Source of the DNA: Methanobrevibacter ruminantium
GTDB taxonomy: Archaea > Methanobacteriota > Methanobacteria > Methanobacteriales > Methanobacteriaceae
Length of the DNA stretch: 64,000 nt
Reading direction: 5' to 3'
NCBI RefSeq assembly: GCF_016294135.1
Contig: NZ_JAEDCO010000005.1
Span: forward strand, 5,945-69,944
Part shown: in pieces, positions 27,373 to 36,576 of the stretch
Numbering within the stretch: the stretch's first letter is position 1
How the letters are laid out: every line of letters begins with the position of its first letter
Translations under genes and position numbers: made by a program
The notes under the pieces: generated by a model
What the model saw: only the letters and a program-made list of their open reading frames with translations
Database searches by the model: none
What the model was told of the DNA's origin: nothing

Positions 27373-28557
27373 TCAATCTAATTTTTTAGAAATCTCATCA
27401 AATATGGATTTGGAAATCTCTTTTTTGGAATTTAATGAAACCTTTTTGACTTCATCACTTACAAGAATTACCTCATTGGTTTCAGATCCGAATCCGCATC
27501 CATCATGGGAAACATCATTTGCTACAACCAAATCTGTTCCCGCTTCTCTCATTTGAGTCTTAGCGCAATCAATCATTTTCTCTTCTGAAATGTTGTATTC
27601 TGCCTTGAATCCAACTAAGAAGATATCTTCATTGATCTTTTTGATTCTTTGAATGATTTTTGCAACAGGCTCAAATTCCAATGACAAGTTATAGGATGAA
27701 GATATTTTAGAATTTTCCTTATTGATTGGAGTAAAATCAGAAACAGCTGCAGTAGCTATGAAAACATCAAAATCAGGAATCAATTCATCTATCTTCTCAT
27801 TCATCAAAGTAGTTGATTCCGCATCAATCACATTGAATGCCTTTGGAATTGAAACTTCATGATGTGCAGCTAAAATTGTTAAATTAGCCCCTCTGACGAA
27901 TGCTTCCTTAGCCAATTCCAAACCCATTCTACCAGAGGACCTATTGGAAATTCCCCTTATAGGGTCAATTTCCTCAAATGTTCCACCTAAACTGATTAAT
28001 ATGTTTTTTCCTGCAATATTAGACACTACACCACCTGCAATGCCCTTGCTTACCCTATCCAAATTGACAGCTCTTACAGATTCAAGGACAATGTCTTCAA
28101 TAGCTGGGAATTTGGCTTTTCCTTCACCAATGCGAGGATTTACAAATTTTATGCCTTCTTCCTTTAGCTTTTCCACATTTTCGCTTACTGCATCATACAT
28201 TGAATCATGCATTGAAGGAACAAAGACAATAGGAGTGTCATGACCTTGAGCAGTTATCAAAAGGGTATTTACAGGATTGTCAGAAATCTTATATGCAAAT
28301 TTGGAAATGGTATTTGCAGTAGCTGGAGCAACTAAAATCAAATCTTGTTGAGAGTATTTCACATGCTCTATCTTTCCAGTTAATTCCAAAACAACTTCTT
28401 GACCAGTAGCAAACTCTAAAGCATTAGGGTGAATAATCTTAGTGGCCTCTTTAGTCATGAATGCCTTAACAGAATGGCCTTGCCTTCTAAATTCCCTTGC
28501 TAACTTAATGGTTTCGGTTGCTGCAATACTGCCAGTAACACATAAAACAATTTCCAT
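27373..28557 (-). CDS. coaBC: bifunctional phosphopantothenoylcysteine decarboxylase / phosphopantothenate-cysteine ligase CoaBC
   Basis: Two steps of coenzyme A synthesis. N-terminal flavoprotein CoaC (about 1-175): VLCVTGSIAATETIKLA, the catalytic-histidine region GKIEHVKYSQQDLILVAPATANTISKFA and PSMHDSMYD in place of the usual PxMNxxMW. C-terminal CoaB (about 185-394): ILISLGGTFEEIDPIRGISNRSSGRMG, FIATAAVSDFTP and the late VVANDVSHDGCGFGSETNEV. GTGATTTT precedes ATG. Single gene; the upstream DNA carries a 42-bp tandem repeat. Confidence 0.95.
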   Translation of the reverse strand: MEIVLCVTGSIAATETIKLAREFRRQGHSVKAFMTKEATKIIHPNALEFATGQEVVLELTGKIEHVKYSQQDLILVAPATANTISKFAYKISDNPVNTLLITAQGHDTPIVFVPSMHDSMYDAVSENVEKLKEEGIKFVNPRIGEGKAKFPAIEDIVLESVRAVNLDRVSKGIAGGVVSNIAGKNILISLGGTFEEIDPIRGISNRSSGRMGLELAKEAFVRGANLTILAAHHEVSIPKAFNVIDAESTTLMNEKIDELIPDFDVFIATAAVSDFTPINKENSKISSSYNLSLEFEPVAKIIQRIKKINEDIFLVGFKAEYNISEEKMIDCAKTQMREAGTDLVVANDVSHDGCGFGSETNEVILVSDEVKKVSLNSKKEISKSIFDEISKKLD

Positions 28558-28577
28558 AAAATCACTTCAATAAATTT

Positions 28578-28694
28578 AAAATCTTGTAATAAATAATCTA
28601 AATCCTTAAATAAATATTAAAAATCTTGTAATAAATAATCTAAATCCTTAAATAAATATTTAAAGCCTTGTAGTTAATGAATAATCTAAAAAAA
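28578..28694. repeat. 42-bp tandem repeat, about 2.6 copies
   Basis: A unit containing ATCTTGTAATAAATAATC and TAAATCCTTAAATAAATAT occurs twice almost exactly (period 42: ATCTTG at 28581 and 28623), with a diverged partial third copy from about 28663 to 28694. It lies between the coaBC start and the 3' end of the next gene, so in the coaBC promoter or leader. Confidence 0.85.
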
Positions 28695-28728
28695 TAAAAA
28701 TAGTGAATTTCATTTAGAAAAATCACTA

Positions 28729-29277
28729 TTATAATTTGACGCTGTTAATAATGAAATCAAAAGTTCCTACCATATTATCGAATTCAGATTCTGGAGCAGA
28801 ACATAAGATAACATAAATTTCAGACCCTTTTGGAATCCAAATAGCCTTATGCTGTTTTGTTTGATTGTTTGCTACAGAGGTGTAATCCGCTTCCATAGCA
28901 GCTTGACCATTAAATGAAACATTTCCCATAAATAAAATGGTGAAATCAGAATTACGGGCCAATGTATTGTAATTGGAAGTGAATTCAGATTGTAAAGATC
29001 CGGCATTTGATTTCTTTTCAATATTCACATTAACACTATTAAAACCTGCGGAATCCTTAGCATCAGGGTCTGCAACTGCTAAAACTGTTTCATTAGAGTT
29101 GGATTTTGCAGAAACCCAATTCCCAGGCATTGATAATGATATTCCATTTTCAGAATAATCCACTGATTGCTGTGAAAGCTCATCTCCACTGATAGTGTTG
29201 ATAGGATTATTTATGAAAAATGAAACACCTACAATCAATAAAATTAAAACTAATCCGATACCAATAATTTTTTTCAT
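28729..29277 (-). CDS. membrane-anchored PsbP/Mog1-like protein
   Basis: 182 residues. The start at 29277 (MKKIIGIGLVLILLIVGVSFF) has GGAGATATAGT before it and gives a single N-terminal hydrophobic anchor (4-22); no lipobox Cys is present. The rest is an extracellular domain with YSENGISLSMPGNWVSAKS and a pattern of beta strands and helices (VLAVADPDAKDSAGFNSVNV...LQSEFTSNYN) like PsbP-related proteins common in methanogens. Function unknown. It starts 41 bases after the Ser/Gly-rich membrane protein gene and is probably cotranscribed with it. Confidence 0.8.
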   Translation of the reverse strand: MKKIIGIGLVLILLIVGVSFFINNPINTISGDELSQQSVDYSENGISLSMPGNWVSAKSNSNETVLAVADPDAKDSAGFNSVNVNIEKKSNAGSLQSEFTSNYNTLARNSDFTILFMGNVSFNGQAAMEADYTSVANNQTKQHKAIWIPKGSEIYVILCSAPESEFDNMVGTFDFIINSVKL

Positions 29278-29318
29278 ACTATATCTCCAAAAAAATAATA
29301 ATAGCACCATCAATAAAC

Positions 29319-30047
29319 TTACTCTTCAGTTCCTCCAGAACTGCCACCAGAAGATCCTCCACCGGAAGACCCTCCTCCAGAACTACCGCCAGAAGAGCCA
29401 CCACTAGATGAACCACCAGATGAACTTCCGCCAGAATAATCTCCACTAGAACTTGATGAACTGGAAGAATCGGAGTCACTGATTGAAGAGGAACTGCTTG
29501 AAGATGAACTTGAATCATCTGAAGAACCATATGAAGTGGTATTTGAGTAAGATTTTGTATAATTGTAACTGAGAGACTTGTTTACCTTAACTTCAGGAAA
29601 AGCAGTGTCATTAATAGTTGCACCAGAAGATATCATATCTCCAACATCACCACCTAAACCGATGCTGGACATTCCAAAAGTTATTCCTGCACCAAATGCT
29701 ACAAGCAAAAATACAACTGCAAATGCAATATACCATGGACTGGTACTTGAAGACTCCTCCGGTTTTTTTGATACTGTATAAGTTTCAGGATTATGGATAT
29801 ACTTGCGAACTAGCTTTTCCTTTTCTTCCTGATACTTTTGAGAATCATCATATCTTGGCTTGATTGAGGAAGGAGTTTCTTCTTTTCCTTGCATCGCACG
29901 AATTCTATCACTAACTTCAATAGTTTCAATCTTATGCTTATACTGGTCAGACAAGTAAAGGTATTTCTCTTCAGAAATCAAACCAGCTTCATAATCCCTT
30001 TCAAGATTATGTAAAATCTGCATAAGCTTTTTCCTATCTGGATTCAT
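29319..30047 (-). CDS. membrane protein with a Ser/Gly-rich low-complexity tail
   Basis: 242 residues in four parts: a charged cytoplasmic helical region (MNPDRKKLMQILHNLERDYEAGLISEEKYLYLSDQY, 1-65), a basic linker, one membrane span WYIAFAVVFLLVAFGAGITFGM (about 105-126), and an extracellular tail starting with Asn-X-Thr/Ser sites (NDT, NKS, NYT, NTT) and ending in some 75 residues that are nearly all Ser and Gly with scattered Asp. The tail resembles surface spacers; the N-terminal part is like short SHOCT-type oligomerisation segments. Function unknown. Repeated GGA/AGC-type codons at 29330-29480 make this stretch prone to slippage. Confidence 0.8.
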   Translation of the reverse strand: MNPDRKKLMQILHNLERDYEAGLISEEKYLYLSDQYKHKIETIEVSDRIRAMQGKEETPSSIKPRYDDSQKYQEEKEKLVRKYIHNPETYTVSKKPEESSSTSPWYIAFAVVFLLVAFGAGITFGMSSIGLGGDVGDMISSGATINDTAFPEVKVNKSLSYNYTKSYSNTTSYGSSDDSSSSSSSSSSISDSDSSSSSSSSGDYSGGSSSGGSSSGGSSGGSSGGGSSGGGSSGGSSGGTEE

Positions 30048-30265
30048 ACTTCTCCTCCTAATATCGATTGAATAAATTTATACTATATATTAAAATTATC
30101 AAACTTTTATCATTTTTATATACTTATATATTATTAATATATGAATTTTATATTTAATAAATTATACTAAATGAAAAGTTAAAAAATAGATAAAATTTTA
30201 GAAAATTCATGAATAAAAATTAGATTAAATTATTGAATTTGAAAAAAAGATATGAAATTGAAACA

Positions 30266-31093
30266 TTATCTGAATAAATCTTCATTAAATATAGGATAAG
30301 ACCCTAAAATCTTAAAGAATGAAGTGTTATCCTCTAAATGTTTTAAAATATGAGCAATGTCCTCATCCAACCTATGTCCTTCTAGATCTATGAAAAAGAT
30401 GTAATGACCTAATCCCTCTTTAGAAGGTCTGGATTCAATTTTAGTCAAGTTGACATCATTCTCAGCAAAGAGAGCTAAAAGTTCGTAAAGCCCCCCTGGC
30501 CTATCCTCAAACAATGAAAATGAAATTGAAGTCTTGTCATTTCCTGTTATCGGAGAATCCTCATTATCCAAAACAACAAAACGGGTTTCGTTGTTGAAAT
30601 TCTCCTGAATGTTTGTATCAATGACCTTCAATCCATAGAGTTCCGCTGCCTTCAATGTTCCAATAGCTGCATCCTCACCGGTTTCTGCAACCCTTTTAGC
30701 TGCTGCTGCAGTGCTTAAGGTATAATGTGCAGTGATACCATGCCTTTCCAAATAAGGTTGGCATTGGCCTAAGGCCTGTGAATGTGAATAGACATTCTTA
30801 ACTTCATCTACAGTCATTTCCTCTGCAGCCAATAGGTTATGGTTGATTGGAATGACAATCTCGTTTTTAATCTTCAAGTCAAAATTATGAATCAATGAAT
30901 CTAAAGTCAAGCTAACTGGACCTTCAATTGAATTTTCAATCGGCACAATGCCGCATACACACTCTCCTCTTTCAACAGCACCCATTACCTGCTGTATTGA
31001 ACAGTAGGAAATCAAATTGTCACTTACAAATGATGCAGCTTCGTGAGAGAATGTTCCTTGAGGCCCTAAAAATGCAACTTTATCCTTTATCAT
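30266..31093 (-). CDS. pheA: prephenate dehydratase PheA
   Basis: Converts prephenate to phenylpyruvate for phenylalanine synthesis. The 275 residues open VAFLGPQGTFSHEAA, include GIVPIENSIEGPVSLTLDSL near 45-64, YSHSQALGQC near 102 and the catalytic NETRFVVLD near 166-174, followed by an ACT domain with RPGGLYELLALFAENDVNLTKIESRP near 193-218 that binds phenylalanine for feedback control. No chorismate mutase domain is fused. AGGAGT precedes ATG. Single gene. Confidence 0.96.
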   Translation of the reverse strand: MIKDKVAFLGPQGTFSHEAASFVSDNLISYCSIQQVMGAVERGECVCGIVPIENSIEGPVSLTLDSLIHNFDLKIKNEIVIPINHNLLAAEEMTVDEVKNVYSHSQALGQCQPYLERHGITAHYTLSTAAAAKRVAETGEDAAIGTLKAAELYGLKVIDTNIQENFNNETRFVVLDNEDSPITGNDKTSISFSLFEDRPGGLYELLALFAENDVNLTKIESRPSKEGLGHYIFFIDLEGHRLDEDIAHILKHLEDNTSFFKILGSYPIFNEDLFR

Positions 31094-31314
31094 AATAAAA
31101 CTCCTAATTAAAATACTTATTATTGTTCCTATTTCTTATATATTAATCATAGTATAAAAAGCAATAGGTAAAAAACTTAAATAAATCAAGTAAATTAGAA
31201 AAAATAGCATTAAAATTCGATAAAAATGATTAAAAAGCATAAAAAATAGAAAAAAGAAAAATAAAGCATAAGAAAATCTTATGCTTAAAACTAAAATCAA
31301 CCTTGAAATAGTCT

Positions 31315-32133
31315 CTATTGAGTTTCCATTTCATAAATCAATTTTAGCAAATCTGATTGAGTTACAATTCCTATAATTTGATCTTCATCATCAACTACAG
31401 GGTAACCATTATAACCAGTTTCCAACATTGCATCAGCAAGCTGTGGAACTGTTGCGTATTGTGAGATTGTTTCCACATTTGTTGACATGTAATCTCCTGC
31501 AATCAACTCCTTAATCTGAGAAGATTGATACTTGTCAGGAGTGTGTTTCCTGAATGAAACAAATGCTTTTGCAATGTCTTTTGAAGTAATAATTCCTGCA
31601 AGCTCATTGTCTCCAGTAAGTAATAAACGTCCAACACCTGAGTCCATTATGACTTTTCTTGCATGAACTAAACGATCATCTGCAGATATTGAAATAATAT
31701 CTGTTGTCATAATATCCTTAACTGAAATCTTTTCATATGCTTTAGCTTTGCATAAATATATGAAATCAGATTTAGTTACGATTCCAACCATTTCACCATC
31801 AGATAAAACTGGAATGGCACCAATATTCTTATCAATCAAGATTTTTGCCACTTCAGTCACATCCTCATCCTCATCAACTGTAATCAAGTCCTTGACCATT
31901 ACAGTGGATACATAGAAATGTGAAGGAGCCATATTACCATATTTAGCAGAGCCTAACTTATTAGCTATATCTTTTTCTGAGATAATTCCGACTAAAACTT
32001 TTTTATTTTCATTGGTACTAGTGACTGGTATTCTAGATAAGTTATCCTTATACATCATTCTTAGACAATCACATATGTTTAAATTCTTATCAATAGATAC
32101 CACATTTTCAGACATTATATTTTTGATTTTCAT
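31315..32133 (-). CDS. CBS-domain protein, four CBS motifs
   Basis: 272 residues made only of CBS repeats, two Bateman modules, with no attached enzyme domain. Repeat starts are visible as IKNIMSENVVSIDKN (about 2), VKDLITVDEDED (about 76), VKDIMTTDIISISADD (about 134) and AGDYMSTNVETISQ (about 210). Such proteins bind adenosine nucleotides or SAM and regulate partners. ATG 32133 was preferred because GGTGTTATT precedes it; the frame extends eight codons upstream without a site. A second CBS protein follows upstream on the same strand. Confidence 0.9.
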   Translation of the reverse strand: MKIKNIMSENVVSIDKNLNICDCLRMMYKDNLSRIPVTSTNENKKVLVGIISEKDIANKLGSAKYGNMAPSHFYVSTVMVKDLITVDEDEDVTEVAKILIDKNIGAIPVLSDGEMVGIVTKSDFIYLCKAKAYEKISVKDIMTTDIISISADDRLVHARKVIMDSGVGRLLLTGDNELAGIITSKDIAKAFVSFRKHTPDKYQSSQIKELIAGDYMSTNVETISQYATVPQLADAMLETGYNGYPVVDDEDQIIGIVTQSDLLKLIYEMETQ

Positions 32134-32348
32134 AATAACACCAACGATAAAATCCAATGAAATAGCTATTAGAAAGAATCCAAATGAATTGATTCTATTT
32201 GGATTTCAATAATCTATAGCGTATCTAATCAAAGATATAAACTAACCTACCAATAGCTATCTCTTAAAAGTTCAACAATAGCTACCTGATTGGTCTTCAC
32301 AAAGAAGAGCAACCACAAAATCTTAAAGAAATTAATGGATTATTTTAA

Positions 32349-32440
32349 AGGAATTGCTAAATAATCCAATAGAAATAAATCTAATTATTTTTTAGGAATT
32401 GCTTAATAATCCAAATAGAAATAAAATCTAATTATTCTTT
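32349..32440. repeat. 45-bp tandem duplication at the end of a CBS gene
   Basis: Two imperfect copies, each starting AGGAATTGCT (32349 and 32394) and running through AATAATCCAA and CTAATTATT. The second copy includes the stop codon and last codons of the CBS gene at 32432, so the gene's 3' end has been duplicated downstream of itself. Confidence 0.75.
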
Positions 32441-33349
32441 AAGAACTGTATTTAAAATATCTCTTTCAGTGACAATTCCTACAAGTTGATCATCATCAAC
32501 TACAGGAACACCACCAATGTTCTTTTCAGCTAATAATTCACATAAGTCCCCTAATCTAACAGTAGATTCAGTTACTAATATGTTTGGTTTAATGATTTCA
32601 GAAATTTTTCTTTTTAAAACATCTAAACCACTATTAGAGGTCATAGAAGCAAACATTTCTTTATCACCGAAGAATCTTAAGATATCTGTTGAAGTAACAA
32701 TTCCTATTAATTTCTCTTCTTCAACAACAGGAATTCTTCTTAAGTTATTTCTTACCATGATTTTGGAACAGCTTTCAATAGGAGTTCCAGGAGTGGTAGT
32801 GATAACATCCTTAATCATGATGTCACCTACAGTTTCATTAGTCAATGAGCCTGCAAGCGCTAATGCGAAATCTCTTTCAGTGACTATTCCCACTAACCTT
32901 TCTTCTTTATCTACAATAGGCAAGGATCCAATGCCGTTTTTGGTCATTACATCCACACTTTCTCTAATAGAATATTTGGGACTGATAGAAATAACATCTC
33001 TTGTCATAATCTCTTTAACAGGATCATTGATTGCTGCCAAGAAATTGTCATCATGTTTCTTTTCTATTATATCAAATTTGCTTCCTCCACCAAGGAAGTC
33101 AAGAATATCCATAGCAGTTACAATACCCAAAAGTTTATTTGAGCCAGGATGGGTTACTGGTAATCTTCTGAATCCATGCTCTATCATCATTTCAGCAGCT
33201 CCCTTAATGGTCTTGGTTGGAGGAATGCTAATGACATCCTTTTTAGCTAATGTCATGATTTCCCCTTCATAATCAGCTACTTTTGTTGTTTGTTCAACAG
33301 AACCACGATTCATAGATTTTCTCAAGTTTTTAGTGTTTTTGTCTTTCAT
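32432..33349 (-). CDS. CBS-domain protein, four CBS motifs
   Basis: 305 residues: a basic N-terminal stretch (MKDKNTKNLRKSMNRGS) and four CBS repeats, seen as LAKKDVISIPPTKTIKGAAEMM (about 33), VKEIMTRDVISISPKYSIRESVDVM (about 110), VGDIMIKDVITTTPGTPIESCSKIM (about 173) and a last pair ending VGIVTERDILNTVLKE. The start has a near-perfect ribosome binding site, GGAGGTG, five bases before ATG. It is a paralogue of the neighbour at 31315, and the pair probably arose by duplication. The partner protein is not evident here. Confidence 0.9.
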   Translation of the reverse strand: MKDKNTKNLRKSMNRGSVEQTTKVADYEGEIMTLAKKDVISIPPTKTIKGAAEMMIEHGFRRLPVTHPGSNKLLGIVTAMDILDFLGGGSKFDIIEKKHDDNFLAAINDPVKEIMTRDVISISPKYSIRESVDVMTKNGIGSLPIVDKEERLVGIVTERDFALALAGSLTNETVGDIMIKDVITTTPGTPIESCSKIMVRNNLRRIPVVEEEKLIGIVTSTDILRFFGDKEMFASMTSNSGLDVLKRKISEIIKPNILVTESTVRLGDLCELLAEKNIGGVPVVDDDQLVGIVTERDILNTVLKE

Positions 33350-34126
33350 TACGACACCTCCGGATTTAATAATTCTTCCCGGTCTAAATTACAAATCATA
33401 TCATAACAATCAAGTTATAGAACTCTGGGAAATACCATTAACCAGATGACAGATTTTTTTGATTATTTTAAAATTCCTTAAAGAATAAATATTTTAAGGG
33501 ACTTAAAAAATCTTTCAAATGCACATCCAATTCAACAATATAGAAATAAAGTCTATAATTAATTTATTACAATAATTAACGATTTATAATCTATTTTTGA
33601 AATTATGGATTTGTTGGAAGTTCTTAAATGTCATTAATTCCATCATTTAACTTTTTAATTAATAAAAGCTCTCAAGAAATTTAAATTGAAAATTTAAATA
33701 AATGACATAGAACTAACTACAATATTAGTTAGGTTTTGATAGTTAATATTATTATCGATTTAATTTTTGTTAACCTAAAAAATATAAAAATACAACTTAA
33801 AAATTAAAGAAATTAAATAAAGAAATTGGAAAAATTTTAAAGGCATGCACTTAATAATAATCAAAAATATAATAATTAAATAAAATAATAAATGATTAAT
33901 AGAATTAATACTTATTAAATCATAAAACTGCTTGTATACAATAATGCTTTCATCAACAAAATTCAGAACAACCATATAATTAAATTCTTGATTACAATTA
34001 TCATATATTGTAGAGCATATTTTAAATTGATGCAAAAAGAGTTAAGTTCAGAAATGGAAGATTTTTCATCATTCCAGACCATTTGTATTGGAATTTAATG
34101 AATCTTGCAATAGAAAAGATAAGGAG
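33350..34126. other. 777-base intergenic region with long dyads
   Basis: No convincing gene: the only sizeable frame (33775-34035, minus) starts at TTG and is low-complexity Ile/Phe/Tyr. From 33581 there is a TATA-like ATTTATAAT, then AGTTCT...ATGTCATT (33619-33635) pairing with AATGACATAGAACT (33701-33714), then CTAACTA/TAGTTAG (33713-33732). This might be a transcribed structured unit. Confidence 0.55.
33613..33740 (+). ncRNA. weak small-RNA candidate
   Basis: The TATA-like ATTTATAAT at 33582-33590 would start transcription near 33613, six bases before the left arm of a stem of 6+8 bp with a 3-base bulge, closing on 33701-33714. A second hairpin CTAACTA-6-TAGTTAG with GTTTTGAT after it follows. 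All arms are AT-rich, so chance pairing is quite possible. Confidence 0.22.
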
Positions 34127-35017
34127 TTATCCATCATCCCTGAAATAACGAGGAACTGTGGTTCTAGGAATATCCCTATGAAATTCAACTGCAATATCCA
34201 TAATTTCAACGGATATATCCCCGATTCTTTCAAATGTTTTAATTACACGTGTAAGATAAATATAATAATTGGCTGTTCCAATATCATCTAAAGAGGAATC
34301 TAACATATGGATAGCAATTTCCTTCATGGCTTCTGATTGCCTTTGATGCATTTTCTCTTCAGTATCCCTCAAATTCCCTTTTAAATCTACGCAACCATCT
34401 ATAAATGCATCTGTAGAATATGAAATGGACATTTGAGCATATTTATACATCTTTTTTAGGATATACAAGATCTTATCATCAATAATATCATCATTATTAA
34501 TAATAAATTTATTTAGATGACTACAATAATCTCCAATCCTTTCAAAATTATAAGCCACTTCGTTAAAAAGCAGAATTTTAGAAAGTTTAAAATGAGGATT
34601 TAAATTAACAACCGTCTCTACAGAAGAACGAATTTTTTCAAACATGTTATTAGTTATATAATCTAATTCTAAAGCTTCTTTAGCCTTTTCCTCATCATTT
34701 TCAATAACTGATTCAAAAGATAATTCAAGCTGATTTTTCACATGATTAGACATATTTTCCAAATTTTTAATTAAAATATTAGTTGAATAGTCCTTAGGAT
34801 TAAACTCAGAATTAGAATCTCCATAGATTTCATCATATTTTTTTAAATCAATAACATATACTTTTTTAACAATTCCCTCATCTAATAATGGCTTAAGCAA
34901 CTTTGTCACATACCTTCTGGTGATCTTTAAATCATCCGCTATTTCATCTTGATTAGTTGGATTTTGATAAAAGATATACTCTAAAATTTCTTCTAATGTT
35001 TTATTACTTCTACTCAT
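34127..35017 (-). CDS. PhoU-domain protein with N-terminal winged helix
   Basis: 296 residues. Residues 1-70 form a winged helix-turn-helix (TLEEILEYIFYQNPTNQDEIADDLKITRRYVTKLLKPLLDEGIV), and about 85-290 are two PhoU three-helix bundles, with the metal-type motifs NFERIGDYCSHL and KTFERIGDISVEIMD. The combination suggests a phosphate-responsive DNA-binding regulator acting on the pst operon, of which it is the last gene (88 bases after phoU). AGAGGTTT precedes ATG. No phosphate two-component system is visible here, so this could be the regulator; that is an inference. Confidence 0.88.
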   Translation of the reverse strand: MSRSNKTLEEILEYIFYQNPTNQDEIADDLKITRRYVTKLLKPLLDEGIVKKVYVIDLKKYDEIYGDSNSEFNPKDYSTNILIKNLENMSNHVKNQLELSFESVIENDEEKAKEALELDYITNNMFEKIRSSVETVVNLNPHFKLSKILLFNEVAYNFERIGDYCSHLNKFIINNDDIIDDKILYILKKMYKYAQMSISYSTDAFIDGCVDLKGNLRDTEEKMHQRQSEAMKEIAIHMLDSSLDDIGTANYYIYLTRVIKTFERIGDISVEIMDIAVEFHRDIPRTTVPRYFRDDG

Positions 35018-35105
35018 GAATAAACCTCTTAAAAAGAGAGATGAAAATTTTCTATTAAATTTATTACTAAATATTTTTATAATATTATAAATATTTTTTT
35101 AACAT

Positions 35106-35777
35106 TCAATCATCAATATCTGGCCTTTTTAAAGTAAGCATAAATACTGTTCTTGATCCTATGCTAACTGCTTTATCAGCAATTCTCTCAAAGTATCTGG
35201 CCAAGAATATAACATCAATAATATATGGAATCAAATCGTTATCTTCAACCATAGTTGCGGTAACTTCATTTAAAATGGAATCATAAAATTCATCCATTTT
35301 ATCATCATCACTAGATAGTTCTTTTGCTTTATCCAAATCCTGATTTAAAAATACAAAAAATGCTTTTTTTAACATAATTAGAGTGTAATCCCCCATATAT
35401 GCTAATTCTTTAAGTATTTTTTCCGGAATGTCTACCTCTTGAATGTTTTTGATTGATTTGGCAATTTTTAAAAATAAATGGCATATCCTTTTAAAATGAC
35501 TTATTACCCTTAGAGTTGATTCGATAAACATCAAATCTTTAGCTAAAGGTTGTTCTGTAGCCAGAAATCTAATGCATTCCCTTTCTAAATCAATAGTTTT
35601 AATATCTATAATATTAGAACATTTTTCAATATCGTCATAAATGGATTCATCATACTTTTCAAGTAATTTTACAACCGACCCATTTAATTTAATAGCTAAA
35701 TTTCCTAATTCCTTATAATCTTCTTTAATACTATTCATCCTATTTTGAAATGTGACACTTGGAAATTTCTCATCCAT
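35106..35777 (-). CDS. phoU: phosphate uptake regulator PhoU
   Basis: 223 residues, two PhoU bundles with HFKRICHLFLKIAKSI near 90-105 and ARYFERIADKAVSIGSRTVFM near 193-213 (the E/DxxxD metal-type motif). In other organisms PhoU damps Pst transport and signals phosphate status. GGGAG lies nine bases before ATG. It begins 25 bases after pstB in the same operon. Confidence 0.93.
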   Translation of the reverse strand: MDEKFPSVTFQNRMNSIKEDYKELGNLAIKLNGSVVKLLEKYDESIYDDIEKCSNIIDIKTIDLERECIRFLATEQPLAKDLMFIESTLRVISHFKRICHLFLKIAKSIKNIQEVDIPEKILKELAYMGDYTLIMLKKAFFVFLNQDLDKAKELSSDDDKMDEFYDSILNEVTATMVEDNDLIPYIIDVIFLARYFERIADKAVSIGSRTVFMLTLKRPDIDD

Positions 35778-35802
35778 AATTTTTTCTCCCTAGTTTAATC
35801 TA

Positions 35803-36555
35803 TTATCCGAACCTTCCAGTTATATATTCTTCTGTTTTTTGTTCTTTAGGACTTACAAACAATCGTTCAGTTTCATCACTTTCAATAATCTCCCCATTCA
35901 AGAAAAAGGATGTGTAATCTGAAACTCTTGAAGCCTGTTGCATATTATGTGTTACAATAATGATTGTATAATCTTTTTTAAGTTTATGAATCAAATCTTC
36001 AATTTTTAATGTTGAAATTGGGTCTAGTGCAGAACAAGGCTCATCCATTAAAATAACCTCTGGATTATTAGCTATTGTCCTTGCAATACATAATCTTTGT
36101 TGTTGGCCTCCAGATAGACTCATAGCAGACTGATCAAGCTTATCTTTTACTTCATCCCAAATAGCCGCTGATTTTAAACTTTCTTCAACTCTCTGTTCTA
36201 TAAAACCTTCATCGTCTATGCCATGAATCTTCAAGCCGTAAGAAACATTATCAAAAATGGATTTTGGAAAAGGGTTAGGTTTCTGAAAAACCATTCCTAC
36301 TTTTCTTCTTAAATTTACAACATCCATTTCAGGTGAGTAAATATCTTCCTCATCTAGGAGAAGAGTTCCCTCACGTTTAAATGTAGGTATTAAATCATTC
36401 ATTCTATTAATCGACCTTAAAAAAGTTGATTTTCCACAACCTGATGGACCAATTAATGCTGTAACTGTGTTTTCAGCCACTTTAAAATTTATATCCTTAA
36501 GAATATGTGCATCCCCAAAATAAGTATTTAAATGCTTAGCAATAATCTTATACAT
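35803..36555 (-). CDS. pstB: phosphate ABC transporter ATP-binding protein PstB
   Basis: 250-residue ABC ATPase with Walker [10 protein letters not shown] (about 36), Q-loop [17 protein letters not shown] (the PNPFP sequence typical of PstB), ABC signature LSGGQQQRL (about 145), Walker [14 protein letters not shown] and switch histidine VTHNMQQ. GAGGTTTAATT precedes ATG. Energises the PstC-PstA channel. Confidence 0.97.
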   Translation of the reverse strand: MYKIIAKHLNTYFGDAHILKDINFKVAENTVTALIGPSGCGKSTFLRSINRMNDLIPTFKREGTLLLDEEDIYSPEMDVVNLRRKVGMVFQKPNPFPKSIFDNVSYGLKIHGIDDEGFIEQRVEESLKSAAIWDEVKDKLDQSAMSLSGGQQQRLCIARTIANNPEVILMDEPCSALDPISTLKIEDLIHKLKKDYTIIIVTHNMQQASRVSDYTSFFLNGEIIESDETERLFVSPKEQKTEEYITGRFG

Positions 36556-36576
36556 AATTAAACCTCTTAACTTTAC

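Noticed and set aside
32517..33272. 251-codon plus-strand frame opposite the CBS gene
   Set aside because: Long but antisense to a clear four-CBS protein; composition (Ser/Leu/Ile) and lack of ribosome binding site mark it as a shadow.
31315..33349. IMP dehydrogenase fragments
   Set aside because: The CBS repeats would fit, but no IMPDH catalytic barrel or its Cys loop is present in either gene.
33775..34035. 86-codon minus-strand frame in the gap next to the PhoU-HTH gene
   Set aside because: Starts at TTG, low-complexity Ile/Phe/Tyr/Leu content, no ribosome binding site.
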